A stretch of 12,396 nucleotides of DNA, from assembly GCA_002424635.1 (NCBI GenBank), contig DIKT01000034.1, positions 72,684-85,079 of the forward strand, written 5' to 3'. This stretch comes from Desulfobulbaceae bacterium UBA5611. GTDB taxonomy: Bacteria > Desulfobacterota > Desulfobulbia > Desulfobulbales > Desulfocapsaceae. Below the pieces are notes generated by a model. That model saw only the letters and a list, made by a program, of their open reading frames with translations, did not search any database and was not told the origin of the DNA. The first letter of the stretch is position 1. Each line of letters opens with the position of its first letter. Positions 1 to 5,929 of this stretch are shown here, in pieces. The position numbers were made by a program, and so were the translations under genes.

Positions 1-621
1 ATGGAGCTATTCAACCGGGGTATCTCTGCCTCCCTTTATACCCTGATTCGCCGGCAGAAAAAGAAACTTGAACGAACAGGCGCGATTTCAATCAGCCTCT
101 GTCAACAGGAGCAGGATCTTCCTATGTATCTTGACAGTCTTTTCCGTCTCCATAAAAAACGCTGGCAATCAGTTGGCCAAAAGGGCAGTTTTATCCGCCG
201 TCCCCTGATGCAGGATTTTTACACAAGATTCGCCGCCACCGCCCTCCGCCAGGGATGGTTGAAGATCTTTGCCCTGCGCATTGACAGCACGATTCTGGCC
301 GTGCAGATCGGCTATTTTTACGATGGAATATTCTATCAGTTGCAGGAAGGTTTTGATCCCGATGGACCGGGCGGACTTGGTAATGTCCTGCGCCATATGG
401 TGATTGACTGGTGCATCACCCACAAGGTACAAGAATTTGACTACCTTGGCGGCGACGAAGAGCACAAATTGAAATGGGGCGCCAGGCAGCGGCCTGGATA
501 CCATCTGTTCTCAGGCTCCAGAACTCCGAAAAATCTCTTGTTGGCCATAGCCGACATCTGGCCTTCCGGACGATATATTACCGAAGGTCCACCAGCCAGC
601 TACGGTCATTCTCATGATTGA
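1..621 (+). CDS. CelD/BcsL-type GNAT acyltransferase, C-terminal part (5' end outside window)
   Basis: This is the C-terminal 206 residues of a BioF2-like acetyltransferase (Acetyltransf_6, CelD/BcsL group). These proteins are cytoplasmic and typically sit in exopolysaccharide or cellulose loci, where they are thought to acylate sugar precursors. Visible signatures are LHKKRW at residues 50-55, the core strand-helix stretch ALRIDSTILAVQIGYFYDG at 91-109, LGNVLRHMVIDWCI at 126-139, and the family-typical FDYLGGDEEHKLKWG at 146-160. Members usually have about 330-400 residues, so the N-terminal half should lie to the left. The ATG at base 1 is the window edge and probably not the true start. 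The TGA stop lies 2 bases from the stop of the convergent VanZ-like gene. The family call is firm; the substrate is unknown. Confidence 0.75.
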   Translation: MELFNRGISASLYTLIRRQKKKLERTGAISISLCQQEQDLPMYLDSLFRLHKKRWQSVGQKGSFIRRPLMQDFYTRFAATALRQGWLKIFALRIDSTILAVQIGYFYDGIFYQLQEGFDPDGPGGLGNVLRHMVIDWCITHKVQEFDYLGGDEEHKLKWGARQRPGYHLFSGSRTPKNLLLAIADIWPSGRYITEGPPASYGHSHD

Positions 622-623
622 CA

Positions 624-1574
624 CTATTCAAGCCAGATCGCATCAAGATAAAGTGTCAGGGATCTCGTCTCCCGTACCACGAAAAAGCCCAGGCCACTGA
701 TTTGGCTCAAATCCATCTGCCGAGTCTGTGGTCCCGCAAGTACTTCGATCAAAGGAATCTGAATCCTGGTCCAGCCTGCCGGCAGTAAAAAATCGCGACT
801 ATAGCGATCGCTGTAAGGTTTGCCTCCTTGTTCATGCCACTTATCATGAATGGAGAAGTGCAGAGATACCGGTTGTTGTTCAGGATTATAAACAGCGAAA
901 TGGAGCTGATTATAATCGCGCCAGTCAGCGGGGAAATACTTAAGCGTCATCCCCGACCAGGAGCCCGGCAGAAGGGAAAGCCGCAAACTATGCCGGCCGT
1001 TAAAAGCCTGCTCACTATTCTGTCGTCCTTGTCCTGTCTTGCCTTCGAAGCGGCTGTGTTCAAAAGGGGTTTCAAAGTCAGCCAGACAAGGAAATTGATA
1101 CTTGACCAGTAATTCATCTGTCAAGGCTCGAAAGACCAGCCACAAGACAAAAGCAGTGAGCAGGAATGCAGTTATATAAAGCAGTTGGTTTCTCTTTCCA
1201 GACAGCCGGGAGTGAGTGGCCAGAAAAAGTAAGGAGCCGGCAAAATCGCCTATAATATCGGTAAATGCTGGAGGCTTATCAGCAATATAATTCTGCAGGC
1301 CTTCTATCATAACCACAAAACATAATGTTGCGCTCAGCAGAATCACTGATTGACGAGCAAAGGAATAAGTCTGAATGCGAGGAAAACAGATATAGAAAAG
1401 ATAACAACCGAGAAAAAACAGGAAAAGATGACCACTCTCCCATAGATAAAAAAGAGAACGTCTACTGGCGGGAAAAACACTGCCTGGAATAAGCAAGGCA
1501 ATAAGAGCTATTGCCAAAATAATGGCAACAACAAAAATTTTTATTTTTGGAAGGGAATTTGCCAAAGATGCCAC
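624..1574 (-). CDS. VanZ-like membrane protein with C-terminal beta-rich (carbohydrate-binding-like) domain
   Basis: A 316-residue, two-part protein. Residues 1-150 form about five membrane helices (near 12-32, 45-64, 76-93, 108-120 and 132-150). They carry the VanZ pattern: ESGHLFLFF at 46-54, EGLQNY at 91-96 and TDIIGDFAGSLLF at 105-117. Residues 160-316 are soluble, aromatic and beta-rich (for example SWSGMTLKYFPADWRDYNQLHFAVYN split over 205-230), resembling a galactose-binding or CBM-like jelly roll, and are predicted to face the periplasm. VanZ itself is linked to teicoplanin resistance, but most VanZ-like proteins in Gram-negatives lie near exopolysaccharide or exosortase genes and have no assigned reaction. 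The start is a GTG at 1572-1574; an AAAGG lies 17 bases upstream, so an alternative start is possible. It follows the 91-residue gene by 27 bases in the same operon. Confidence 0.72.
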   Translation of the reverse strand: MASLANSLPKIKIFVVAIILAIALIALLIPGSVFPASRRSLFYLWESGHLFLFFLGCYLFYICFPRIQTYSFARQSVILLSATLCFVVMIEGLQNYIADKPPAFTDIIGDFAGSLLFLATHSRLSGKRNQLLYITAFLLTAFVLWLVFRALTDELLVKYQFPCLADFETPFEHSRFEGKTGQGRQNSEQAFNGRHSLRLSLLPGSWSGMTLKYFPADWRDYNQLHFAVYNPEQQPVSLHFSIHDKWHEQGGKPYSDRYSRDFLLPAGWTRIQIPLIEVLAGPQTRQMDLSQISGLGFFVVRETRSLTLYLDAIWLE

Positions 1575-1601
1575 ACTGCCAATGCAGGAAGCCTTTCAGC
1601 G

Positions 1602-1877
1602 CTAATCTATAAAATTACGCCGGACAGGCACAATTGAGGTTTCTTTTTTATCATCCAGCATTTTACGCAATAATTGCAATTCAGCCCGAGCCTGACGTAA
1701 CTCATCCAGCAGATTAACTTTGCCGGTCAATGCCAAGACTGCACATTGCGCTTCCAGACCAGCGACTTCCTGCTGGGCGCGATATAACTCTATGGCTAAT
1801 AACTTGATTGACATGACTAAATTATGTGGCAAAAAAGGAGAGGGACGGCCGTTAATTCTTGCTGCTGGGTGACTCAT
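1602..1877 (-). CDS. Small coiled-coil protein, function unknown
   Basis: I do not recognise a named family. The 91-residue product has no signal peptide or membrane segment. Residues 22-78 are a highly helical, Leu/Glu/Arg-rich stretch with heptad-like spacing (LAIELYRAQQEVAGLEAQ, then LLDELRQARAELQLLRKML), consistent with a short coiled coil or helical hairpin; the tail is basic. The first 21 residues are Pro-rich and unlike the rest, so Met22 (start at 1814) may be the true start, although neither start has a good ribosome site. With Met1 the gene overlaps the upstream 50-residue gene by 26 bases, which would suit translational coupling. Probably a cytoplasmic adaptor or structural partner, by inference only. 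Confidence 0.6.
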   Translation of the reverse strand: MSHPAARINGRPSPFLPHNLVMSIKLLAIELYRAQQEVAGLEAQCAVLALTGKVNLLDELRQARAELQLLRKMLDDKKETSIVPVRRNFID

Positions 1878-2004
1878 TCTGGGGCATTACGACTTTATTG
1901 AAAAAATCACAATATTCCTGGACTAATTTCTTGCGTTCAGCAGGCGACATCTTGAAATAAAAAGGACTCAACATAAGGATGCTGACGGCTTCCTGGATTG
2001 TCAT
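1852..2004 (-). CDS. 50-residue small protein, function unknown
   Basis: A short ORF from ATG at 2002-2004 to TAA at 1852-1854. An AAGGA ribosome site at 2014-2018 lies 9 bases from the ATG, the best site in this operon, and a plausible sigma-70 promoter lies upstream at 2076-2105. The product begins MTIQEAVSILMLSPFYFKM and continues SPAERKKLVQEYCDFFNKV, an amphipathic helical pattern with one Cys and no clear membrane helix. It is the first gene of a predicted three-gene operon leading to the coiled-coil protein and the VanZ-like protein. I do not recognise its family. The promoter, ribosome site, coding-like composition and overlap with the next gene argue that it is real. Confidence 0.6.
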   Translation of the reverse strand: MTIQEAVSILMLSPFYFKMSPAERKKLVQEYCDFFNKVVMPQNESPSSKN

Positions 2005-2075
2005 ACTATTTCTTCCTTATTTCAAAATAAAATACTTATATATCTAAGATTTATTTCTTCTCATCTCGTCTATAT

Positions 2076-2105
2076 ATTTTATCATAAAAGAAGCCTTCAT
2101 GTAAA
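2076..2105 (-). promoter_or_regulatory. Predicted sigma-70 promoter of the small-protein/VanZ operon
   Basis: On the minus strand, TTTACA (2100-2105) and TAAAAT (2076-2081) are separated by 18 bases. Each differs from the consensus hexamer by one base. The elements lie about 72 bases upstream of the 50-residue gene's ATG, in an AT-rich stretch just past the yajC terminator, so transcription of this operon would start independently of tgt-yajC. Confidence 0.45.
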
Positions 2106-2130
2106 GATCATCCTGAAGCCCGACGCATCT

Positions 2131-2169
2131 CAAAAGAAAAAGGGTTGAGCATGAACAGCAGCAACCCTT
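2131..2169 (-). terminator. Intrinsic terminator after yajC
   Basis: On the minus strand, AAGGGTTG (2162-2169) pairs perfectly with CAACCCTT (2140-2147) around a 14-base loop and is followed by a T-rich tract (TTTCTTTT). It lies about 50 bases beyond the yajC stop and closes the tgt-yajC unit. Confidence 0.7.
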
Positions 2170-2220
2170 GTCGTAAAAGCCTGGTCTGCAACCTGCAGAG
2201 GATCAGCAGCCGCCGATTCC

Positions 2221-2529
2221 TCAGCCGCCAGCCTTGGCAGGAGCCGCGACATTAGAGCTTTCAGACCCGGCAATAGCCGAACGGGAGACTTTGACCCGGA
2301 CGTCCTGAGCGATTTCCAGAGTAACAACAGTATCGGTCAAGCCGGTGATGGTGCCGTGGATACCGCCTTTGGTGATAACCTTGTTACCATTTTTCAGATC
2401 ATTTAGAAATTGCTGATGCTGCTTGGCCTGTTTTTGTTGCGGCCTGATCAGCAGGAAATAAAAAACAACAAAAATAAGAATAAGTGGAATAAAAGAGACA
2501 AAACCACCGCCGGCTCCGGTTGTTGGCAT
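2221..2529 (-). CDS. yajC: Preprotein translocase subunit YajC
   Basis: YajC is a small single-span inner-membrane protein that associates with SecDF in the Sec translocon. The 102-residue product has a short Gly-rich N-terminus, one membrane helix at about residues 10-28 (FVSFIPLILIFVVFYFLLI), the hallmark RPQQK just after it, and the conserved cytoplasmic region with GNKVITKGGIHGTI. The tail is Ala/Ser-rich. The start is set by GGAGGA (2537-2542) 7 bases before the ATG at 2527-2529. An in-frame TTG 15 bases upstream overlaps that ribosome site and is rejected. The gene lies 81 bases after tgt, the usual tgt-yajC order, but secD and secF do not follow: a terminator and an unrelated operon do. 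Confidence 0.93.
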   Translation of the reverse strand: MPTTGAGGGFVSFIPLILIFVVFYFLLIRPQQKQAKQHQQFLNDLKNGNKVITKGGIHGTITGLTDTVVTLEIAQDVRVKVSRSAIAGSESSNVAAPAKAGG

Positions 2530-2536
2530 AATAAAA

Positions 2537-2542
2537 TCCTCC
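2537..2542 (-). promoter_or_regulatory. Ribosome binding site deciding the yajC start
   Basis: GGAGGA on the minus strand, 7 bases before the ATG at 2527-2529. It places the start at MPTTGAGG and excludes the upstream in-frame TTG, which would overlap the site itself. Confidence 0.8.
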
Positions 2543-2569
2543 AAAATGTATGGTAAACAACTTATCAGC

Positions 2570-2598
2570 TTTTTATCAGGGTCATTCCCTGATAAAAA
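2570..2598. repeat. Perfect 12-bp inverted repeat between tgt and yajC
   Basis: TTTTTATCAGGG (2570-2581) and CCCTGATAAAAA (2587-2598) are perfect complements around a 5-base loop, giving a stable 12-bp hairpin in the mRNA between tgt and yajC. Neither strand has a T tract after the stem, so it does not look like a normal terminator. A further CTTATCAG at 2561-2568 could pair in place of one arm. It may be an RNA processing or stability element, or an operator. Confidence 0.65.
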
Positions 2599-2610
2599 AA
2601 ATTATGTTAA

Positions 2611-3729
2611 TCATTCGCATGCGAGCTTGCCATAAAAATCGTTGCGAAAAGCGGTAAATTGATCACGTTCAATAGCGGCCCGCATCTCTGCCATTAAATT
2701 TAAATAATAATGGAGATTATGGATGGTATTTAATTGATAACTGAGGATCTCCCGGCATTGAAAGAGATGACGGAGATAGGCCCTGGAATAATTCCGACAG
2801 GTATAGCAATTACAATTAATATCTAAAGGCATCTTATCATCACGATAACGGGCATTTTTGATCGTAATCCTCCCATTTGAAGTAAACATCGTGCCATTAC
2901 GGGCATTACGGGTCGGCATTACGCAATCAAACATATCTACTCCTCGATATACCCCTTCCACTAGATCTTCAGGAGTTCCGACTCCCATCAGATATTTGGG
3001 ATATTCTGTCGGCAGATAAGGGATGACGGCCTCAGTCATTTCCTGCATGAGATTTTTGTCCTCACCAACACTTAGCCCGCCGATGGCGTAGCCATCAAAA
3101 CCGATATCAATCAGGGCTTGCGCGTGATCCTGGCGCAGATCACTGAACATGCCACCCTGCACAATTCCAAAGAGCAGTTGCCCGGTATCAGTCTTGGCCT
3201 CCCGGCAGCGCCTGGCCCAGCGGCTGGTGAGGTCGGTGGCCTTGATAGTTTCCTCTCTTGTGGCCGGATAAGGGATGCAGGTATCCAGGCACATCATGAT
3301 ATCTGAGCCCAGCGCTTCCTGGACATGCACAGCATCTTCGGGACTGAGAAAGAGTTTGGCGCCATCCAGGTGAGAGCGGAAGGCAGCGCCCGCCTCGGTA
3401 ATTTTAGCCAGTTCTTTGAGACTGAAGATCTGGAAACCGCCGCTGTCAGTGAGGATGGGCCGATCCCAGTTCATAAAGCCATGCAGACCGCCAAAATCCT
3501 TGATCAGCTCATGGCCTGGCCGGATATAAAGATGATAGGTATTACCAAGAATGATCTGGGCATTCATTGCTTTCAGATCTTCAGGGGTTACTGCCTTGAC
3601 GGTGGCCTGGGTACCGACTGGCATGAAAATCGGGGTCTGGAAAGTGCCATGCTGGGTGTGCACCTCGCCTCTGCGGGCGGCACAGCAGGAAGAGCTGCAG
3701 TGCAGGGTATAGGGTGATTTATTTTGCAT
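2611..3729 (-). CDS. tgt: Queuine/preQ1 tRNA-guanine transglycosylase
   Basis: This enzyme exchanges guanine-34 for preQ1 in the anticodons of Asn, Asp, His and Tyr tRNAs, the key step of queuosine modification in the cytoplasm. The 372-residue product is full length for the family. It shows TDSGGFQ at 94-100 with Asp95, QGG at 191-193, the GGLSVGE substrate loop at 217-223, and FDCVMPTRNARNG at 267-279 with nucleophile Asp268. The zinc site is Cys306, Cys308, Cys311 and His337, matching the E. coli residues with a shift of four. The ATG at 3727-3729 has no convincing ribosome site in front of it. yajC follows on the same strand. The opposite-strand reading frames within it are shadows. Confidence 0.97.
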   Translation of the reverse strand: MQNKSPYTLHCSSSCCAARRGEVHTQHGTFQTPIFMPVGTQATVKAVTPEDLKAMNAQIILGNTYHLYIRPGHELIKDFGGLHGFMNWDRPILTDSGGFQIFSLKELAKITEAGAAFRSHLDGAKLFLSPEDAVHVQEALGSDIMMCLDTCIPYPATREETIKATDLTSRWARRCREAKTDTGQLLFGIVQGGMFSDLRQDHAQALIDIGFDGYAIGGLSVGEDKNLMQEMTEAVIPYLPTEYPKYLMGVGTPEDLVEGVYRGVDMFDCVMPTRNARNGTMFTSNGRITIKNARYRDDKMPLDINCNCYTCRNYSRAYLRHLFQCREILSYQLNTIHNLHYYLNLMAEMRAAIERDQFTAFRNDFYGKLACE

Positions 3730-3772
3730 GAAGAGGTCAAGGTTTCTTGGGGAAATGAGGCATTAAAAAATA

Positions 3773-3788
3773 CCGGTAAGCTTACTGG
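3773..3788. promoter_or_regulatory. 16-bp near-perfect palindrome, possible operator
   Basis: CCGGTAAGCTTACTGG is symmetric except for one mismatched pair and has a perfect 10-bp core, GTAAGCTTAC. It lies 44 bases upstream of tgt on one side and overlaps the GGAGG ribosome site of the short ORF at 3798 on the other. It could be a repressor site serving either direction. No regulator is identified. Confidence 0.35.
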
Positions 3789-3797
3789 AGGCAGATC

Positions 3798-3932
3798 GTG
3801 TTCAGCCGCATTTTAATCAGCTTGGCTTTATTAGCTGTTATTGCACAAGGCCATCCAACGGATCGCCTATCAGTAAATAAGAACGGTCTACTATATTCCT
3901 ACTCACTTAATTTTACAATCACCATATCTTGA
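3798..3932 (+). CDS. Possible 44-residue small protein or remnant of a frameshifted gene
   Basis: A GTG-started ORF with a strong GGAGG ribosome site at 3787-3791, 6 bases before the start. The product begins MFSRILISLALLAVIAQGH, a basic then hydrophobic N-terminus resembling a signal peptide or a single membrane anchor, followed by a polar tail. I do not recognise it. A second open stretch one base out of frame (3877-4035, 52 codons) also reads like protein, for example SPYLELLRPEHLFLSSG, so this could be the start of a roughly 80-residue gene broken by a frameshift. Chance in AT-rich DNA is equally possible. Confidence is low. Confidence 0.3.
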   Translation: MFSRILISLALLAVIAQGHPTDRLSVNKNGLLYSYSLNFTITIS

Positions 3933-4063
3933 GTTGCTCCGGCCTGAGCATTTGTTTCTTAGCAGCGGACAAAATTTTGAACTTTATCGCCAAACCACAT
4001 GGATACTGGGATTACTAAAGATGTTAATTAATTGACAGAGAAATAAAAATAAAGTAGTACAAA

Positions 4064-4087
4064 TTATTGTAATTGGTTATTGTAATT
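4064..4087 (+). repeat. Two 11-bp direct repeats upstream of the porin promoter
   Basis: TTATTGTAATT occurs at 4064-4074 and again at 4077-4087, a 13-base period. The second copy overlaps the predicted -35 region (4080-4085) of the porin promoter. Tandem half-sites at this position suggest a regulator binding site, though low-complexity AT sequence could produce them by chance. Confidence 0.4.
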
Positions 4088-4106
4088 TTTAATTATGTTA
4101 TATAAT
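4080..4106 (+). promoter_or_regulatory. Predicted promoter of the porin gene
   Basis: A consensus TATAAT at 4101-4106 is preceded by TTGTAA at 4080-4085 with a short 15-base spacer. A consensus TTGACA also occurs further upstream at 4032-4037, with only a poor -10 (TAGTAC) 17 bases on. Transcription from the TATAAT would give a leader of about 125 bases that includes the hairpin at 4137-4171. Confidence 0.45.
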
Positions 4107-4136
4107 AATTATATACCTGTGAAAAGTACTTAATTT

Positions 4137-4171
4137 GACCATCCCCACCCATTTTTATGGCCAGGATGGTC
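4137..4171 (+). promoter_or_regulatory. Hairpin in the predicted 5' leader of the porin mRNA
   Basis: GACCATCC (4137-4144) pairs with GGATGGTC (4164-4171). Inside it, CCAT pairs with ATGG around a TTTT loop, giving a two-tier stem with a small internal bulge. No T tract follows and it ends 54 bases before the ribosome site. Candidate roles are mRNA stability for an abundant outer-membrane protein or a regulatory leader. Confidence 0.5.
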
Positions 4172-4237
4172 TAGATGCGATCAGGGGATCTGAGGTTGAT
4201 TCTGAAATCGTTATATTAACAAAAGAAGGAGAAAAAA

Positions 4238-5773
4238 ATGATTAAACAATTTTCGATGCTGGCCCTTGCCGGCCTGCTGGCCCTGCCGGCTCTGGTATCA
4301 GCAGGCGTTGGTCCCCAATCGAGTGATCTTGATCGCAAGATCCAGGATTTGAGCGCCCAGCTTGACCAGTTAAAAGCCCAGATGGCTGCCCAGGCTGAAG
4401 GCAATGCCGCCACCGCCGCCAAAGTTGGCGCGCTTGACGGTACTGTTGCCAGCTTCAGTGATCGTGCTGAAGATTGGGATCTGGCCGCTCGCTTTAAATT
4501 GAATGGCGACTTCCGCTCCCGTATGGATTTCTACAATGCTGACACCATTAACAATAACGATCTGGATAACGATACCTCTTTTACCAATCGTTTTCGTCTG
4601 AACATGCGTGTTGGTGTAACTGAAAATGTTGAATTCAAAGGCCGTTTGGCCATGTACAAGGCTTGGGGTATGGAGTCGGCATGGAATGATGATTCCAATA
4701 CCGCTTTCCCACAGTTTGACGGTAATTCGACCCGAACTCCTTCTGATAATGCCCTGCGCGTTGACCGGGCCTTTGTCAACTTCAACAACATCGCAGGATT
4801 ACCCATCTGGTTCTCCATTGGTCGCCGTCCGACTACCGACGGTAACCCTTCCAATATCCGGATGAATCTGGACGAACGCAGCGGCACTCCGCTGACCATG
4901 GACTATGCCTTTGACGGTATTTCTATGGGTTATGCCTATAAATGGGCCGGCGATCTTGGCAATGGCCGTGTGCGGATCTGTTACGGACGTGGTTTTGAGG
5001 ATGGTCTGCAGTATAATGGCGAGCCCATGGACGATACGGACTTTGTTGGTATGAGCTGGGATATCCTGCAGAAGGGTGACCGCTTCCTCTATGCCCAGTC
5101 CTTCCTGGCTGCCAATGTTTTTAATTATCCCAATTTCCAGGATCCAATCATTGATGCCAATTTTGGCGCAATCTCAGGCATGGGTCCTAGAGAAAATGTG
5201 GGTAACATCCAGCATTCCGGTCTCACCTATATGGACAAGATCGCCGGCCTGAATTACTTCGCAACCGGCGGCTGGAGCCGTACCGATCCCAACGAAAAGG
5301 GCATGTTCAATGACTTCGCCGGTATGGCTATGGGCCAGATGGGTTTTGGTCCACAGATCGGCACCAACCAGGACAGTGAAAACGGTTACCATGCTCATGT
5401 TGGTATCCGCTATGATATTGATCCAATCGGTCTCAAGCTAGGACTGGAAGGTAACTATGGTTCCGAGTACTGGATCGGCTTTACCCCAGGGCATGATGAT
5501 CTCTATCAGTCCAAGATTGCCGCTCGTGGTAAAGTTGCTGAGATTTATGGCATCTATGACCTGCCGATGGGCGAGGCCATCTCTAAATATGCCAAGACCT
5601 TCATGCGTGTCGGCTATCAGCGTTACTGGTATGACTATGCCGGCTCCAATGACTGGAACATGGCCCCCTATGACCTGGATGATGCTACCGACCGGTTCAA
5701 ATTGGGTCTGATGGGTCAGGACACCATCGAGGATGCTGATCAGATTTATGTAACCCTTGAGGCCACATTCTAG
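4238..5773 (+). CDS. DUF3373-type outer-membrane beta-barrel porin
   Basis: A 511-residue outer-membrane protein. Residues 1-22 are a Sec signal peptide (basic start, hydrophobic core, VSA-G cleavage). Residues 29-55 form a short coiled coil (SDLDRKIQDLSAQLDQLKAQ), as in porins with a periplasmic trimer stalk. The rest alternates aromatic and polar residues in beta-strand style and ends in YVTLEATF, whose terminal Phe is the usual BAM assembly signal. The layout matches the DUF3373 family common in sulfate-reducing and related Desulfobacterota; transported substrates are unknown. A strong AAGGAG at 4226-4231 fixes the ATG at 4238. It is a single-gene unit with its own promoter and two tandem terminators, consistent with high expression. 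The mature part has a single Cys. Confidence 0.82.
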   Translation: MIKQFSMLALAGLLALPALVSAGVGPQSSDLDRKIQDLSAQLDQLKAQMAAQAEGNAATAAKVGALDGTVASFSDRAEDWDLAARFKLNGDFRSRMDFYNADTINNNDLDNDTSFTNRFRLNMRVGVTENVEFKGRLAMYKAWGMESAWNDDSNTAFPQFDGNSTRTPSDNALRVDRAFVNFNNIAGLPIWFSIGRRPTTDGNPSNIRMNLDERSGTPLTMDYAFDGISMGYAYKWAGDLGNGRVRICYGRGFEDGLQYNGEPMDDTDFVGMSWDILQKGDRFLYAQSFLAANVFNYPNFQDPIIDANFGAISGMGPRENVGNIQHSGLTYMDKIAGLNYFATGGWSRTDPNEKGMFNDFAGMAMGQMGFGPQIGTNQDSENGYHAHVGIRYDIDPIGLKLGLEGNYGSEYWIGFTPGHDDLYQSKIAARGKVAEIYGIYDLPMGEAISKYAKTFMRVGYQRYWYDYAGSNDWNMAPYDLDDATDRFKLGLMGQDTIEDADQIYVTLEATF

Positions 5774-5789
5774 GGTATACTGGCACAAT

Positions 5790-5839
5790 AAAAAAACGGT
5801 TTGACCAGAATAAACAAATCTTAGTCAAACCGTTTTTTT
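5790..5839 (+). terminator. Intrinsic terminator of the porin gene (first of two)
   Basis: A 16-bp perfect stem: 5790-5805 (AAAAAAACGGTTTGAC) pairs with 5824-5839 (GTCAAACCGTTTTTTT) around an 18-base loop. The 3' arm ends in seven T residues. Because the 5' arm starts with an A run, it could also stop transcription on the minus strand. Confidence 0.88.
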
Positions 5840-5847
5840 AGCAAATT

Positions 5848-5886
5848 GGGGGAAGGTTCCTGTCTTGGAGTCTTCCCCTTTTTTTT
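5848..5886 (+). terminator. Second intrinsic terminator after the porin gene
   Basis: GGGGAAG within 5848-5855 pairs with CTTCCCC at 5872-5878, followed by eight T residues (5879-5886). It lies 8 bases beyond the first terminator. This makes a tandem stop before pgeF, so pgeF needs its own promoter. Confidence 0.8.
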
Positions 5887-5929
5887 ATCCAGCAGTATTA
5901 AAAATCTGTCGCAATAATTTGTATATTCA

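Larger units (their letters stand above)
3730..4237. other. 508-base AT-rich intergenic regulatory region between tgt and the porin gene
   Basis: This stretch separates divergent tgt (-) and the porin gene (+). It holds, in order, a near-palindrome at 3773-3788, a short ORF with a good ribosome site at 3798-3932, a second open stretch in another frame at 3877-4035, paired direct repeats at 4064-4087, a TATAAT element at 4101-4106 and a leader hairpin at 4137-4171. Composition becomes much more AT-rich after about 4015. No RNA gene was recognised. Confidence 0.6.

Noticed and set aside
828..1112. 94-codon plus-strand ORF within the VanZ-like gene
   Set aside because: Opposite a gene with clear membrane helices and operon context; no ribosome site or motif.
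2530..2544. Upstream TTG start for yajC adding five residues
   Set aside because: The TTG lies within the GGAGGA ribosome site used by the ATG at 2527-2529.
3325..3717. 130-codon plus-strand ORF opposite tgt
   Set aside because: It mirrors the catalytic region of tgt, whose active-site residues are intact; no independent evidence of coding.
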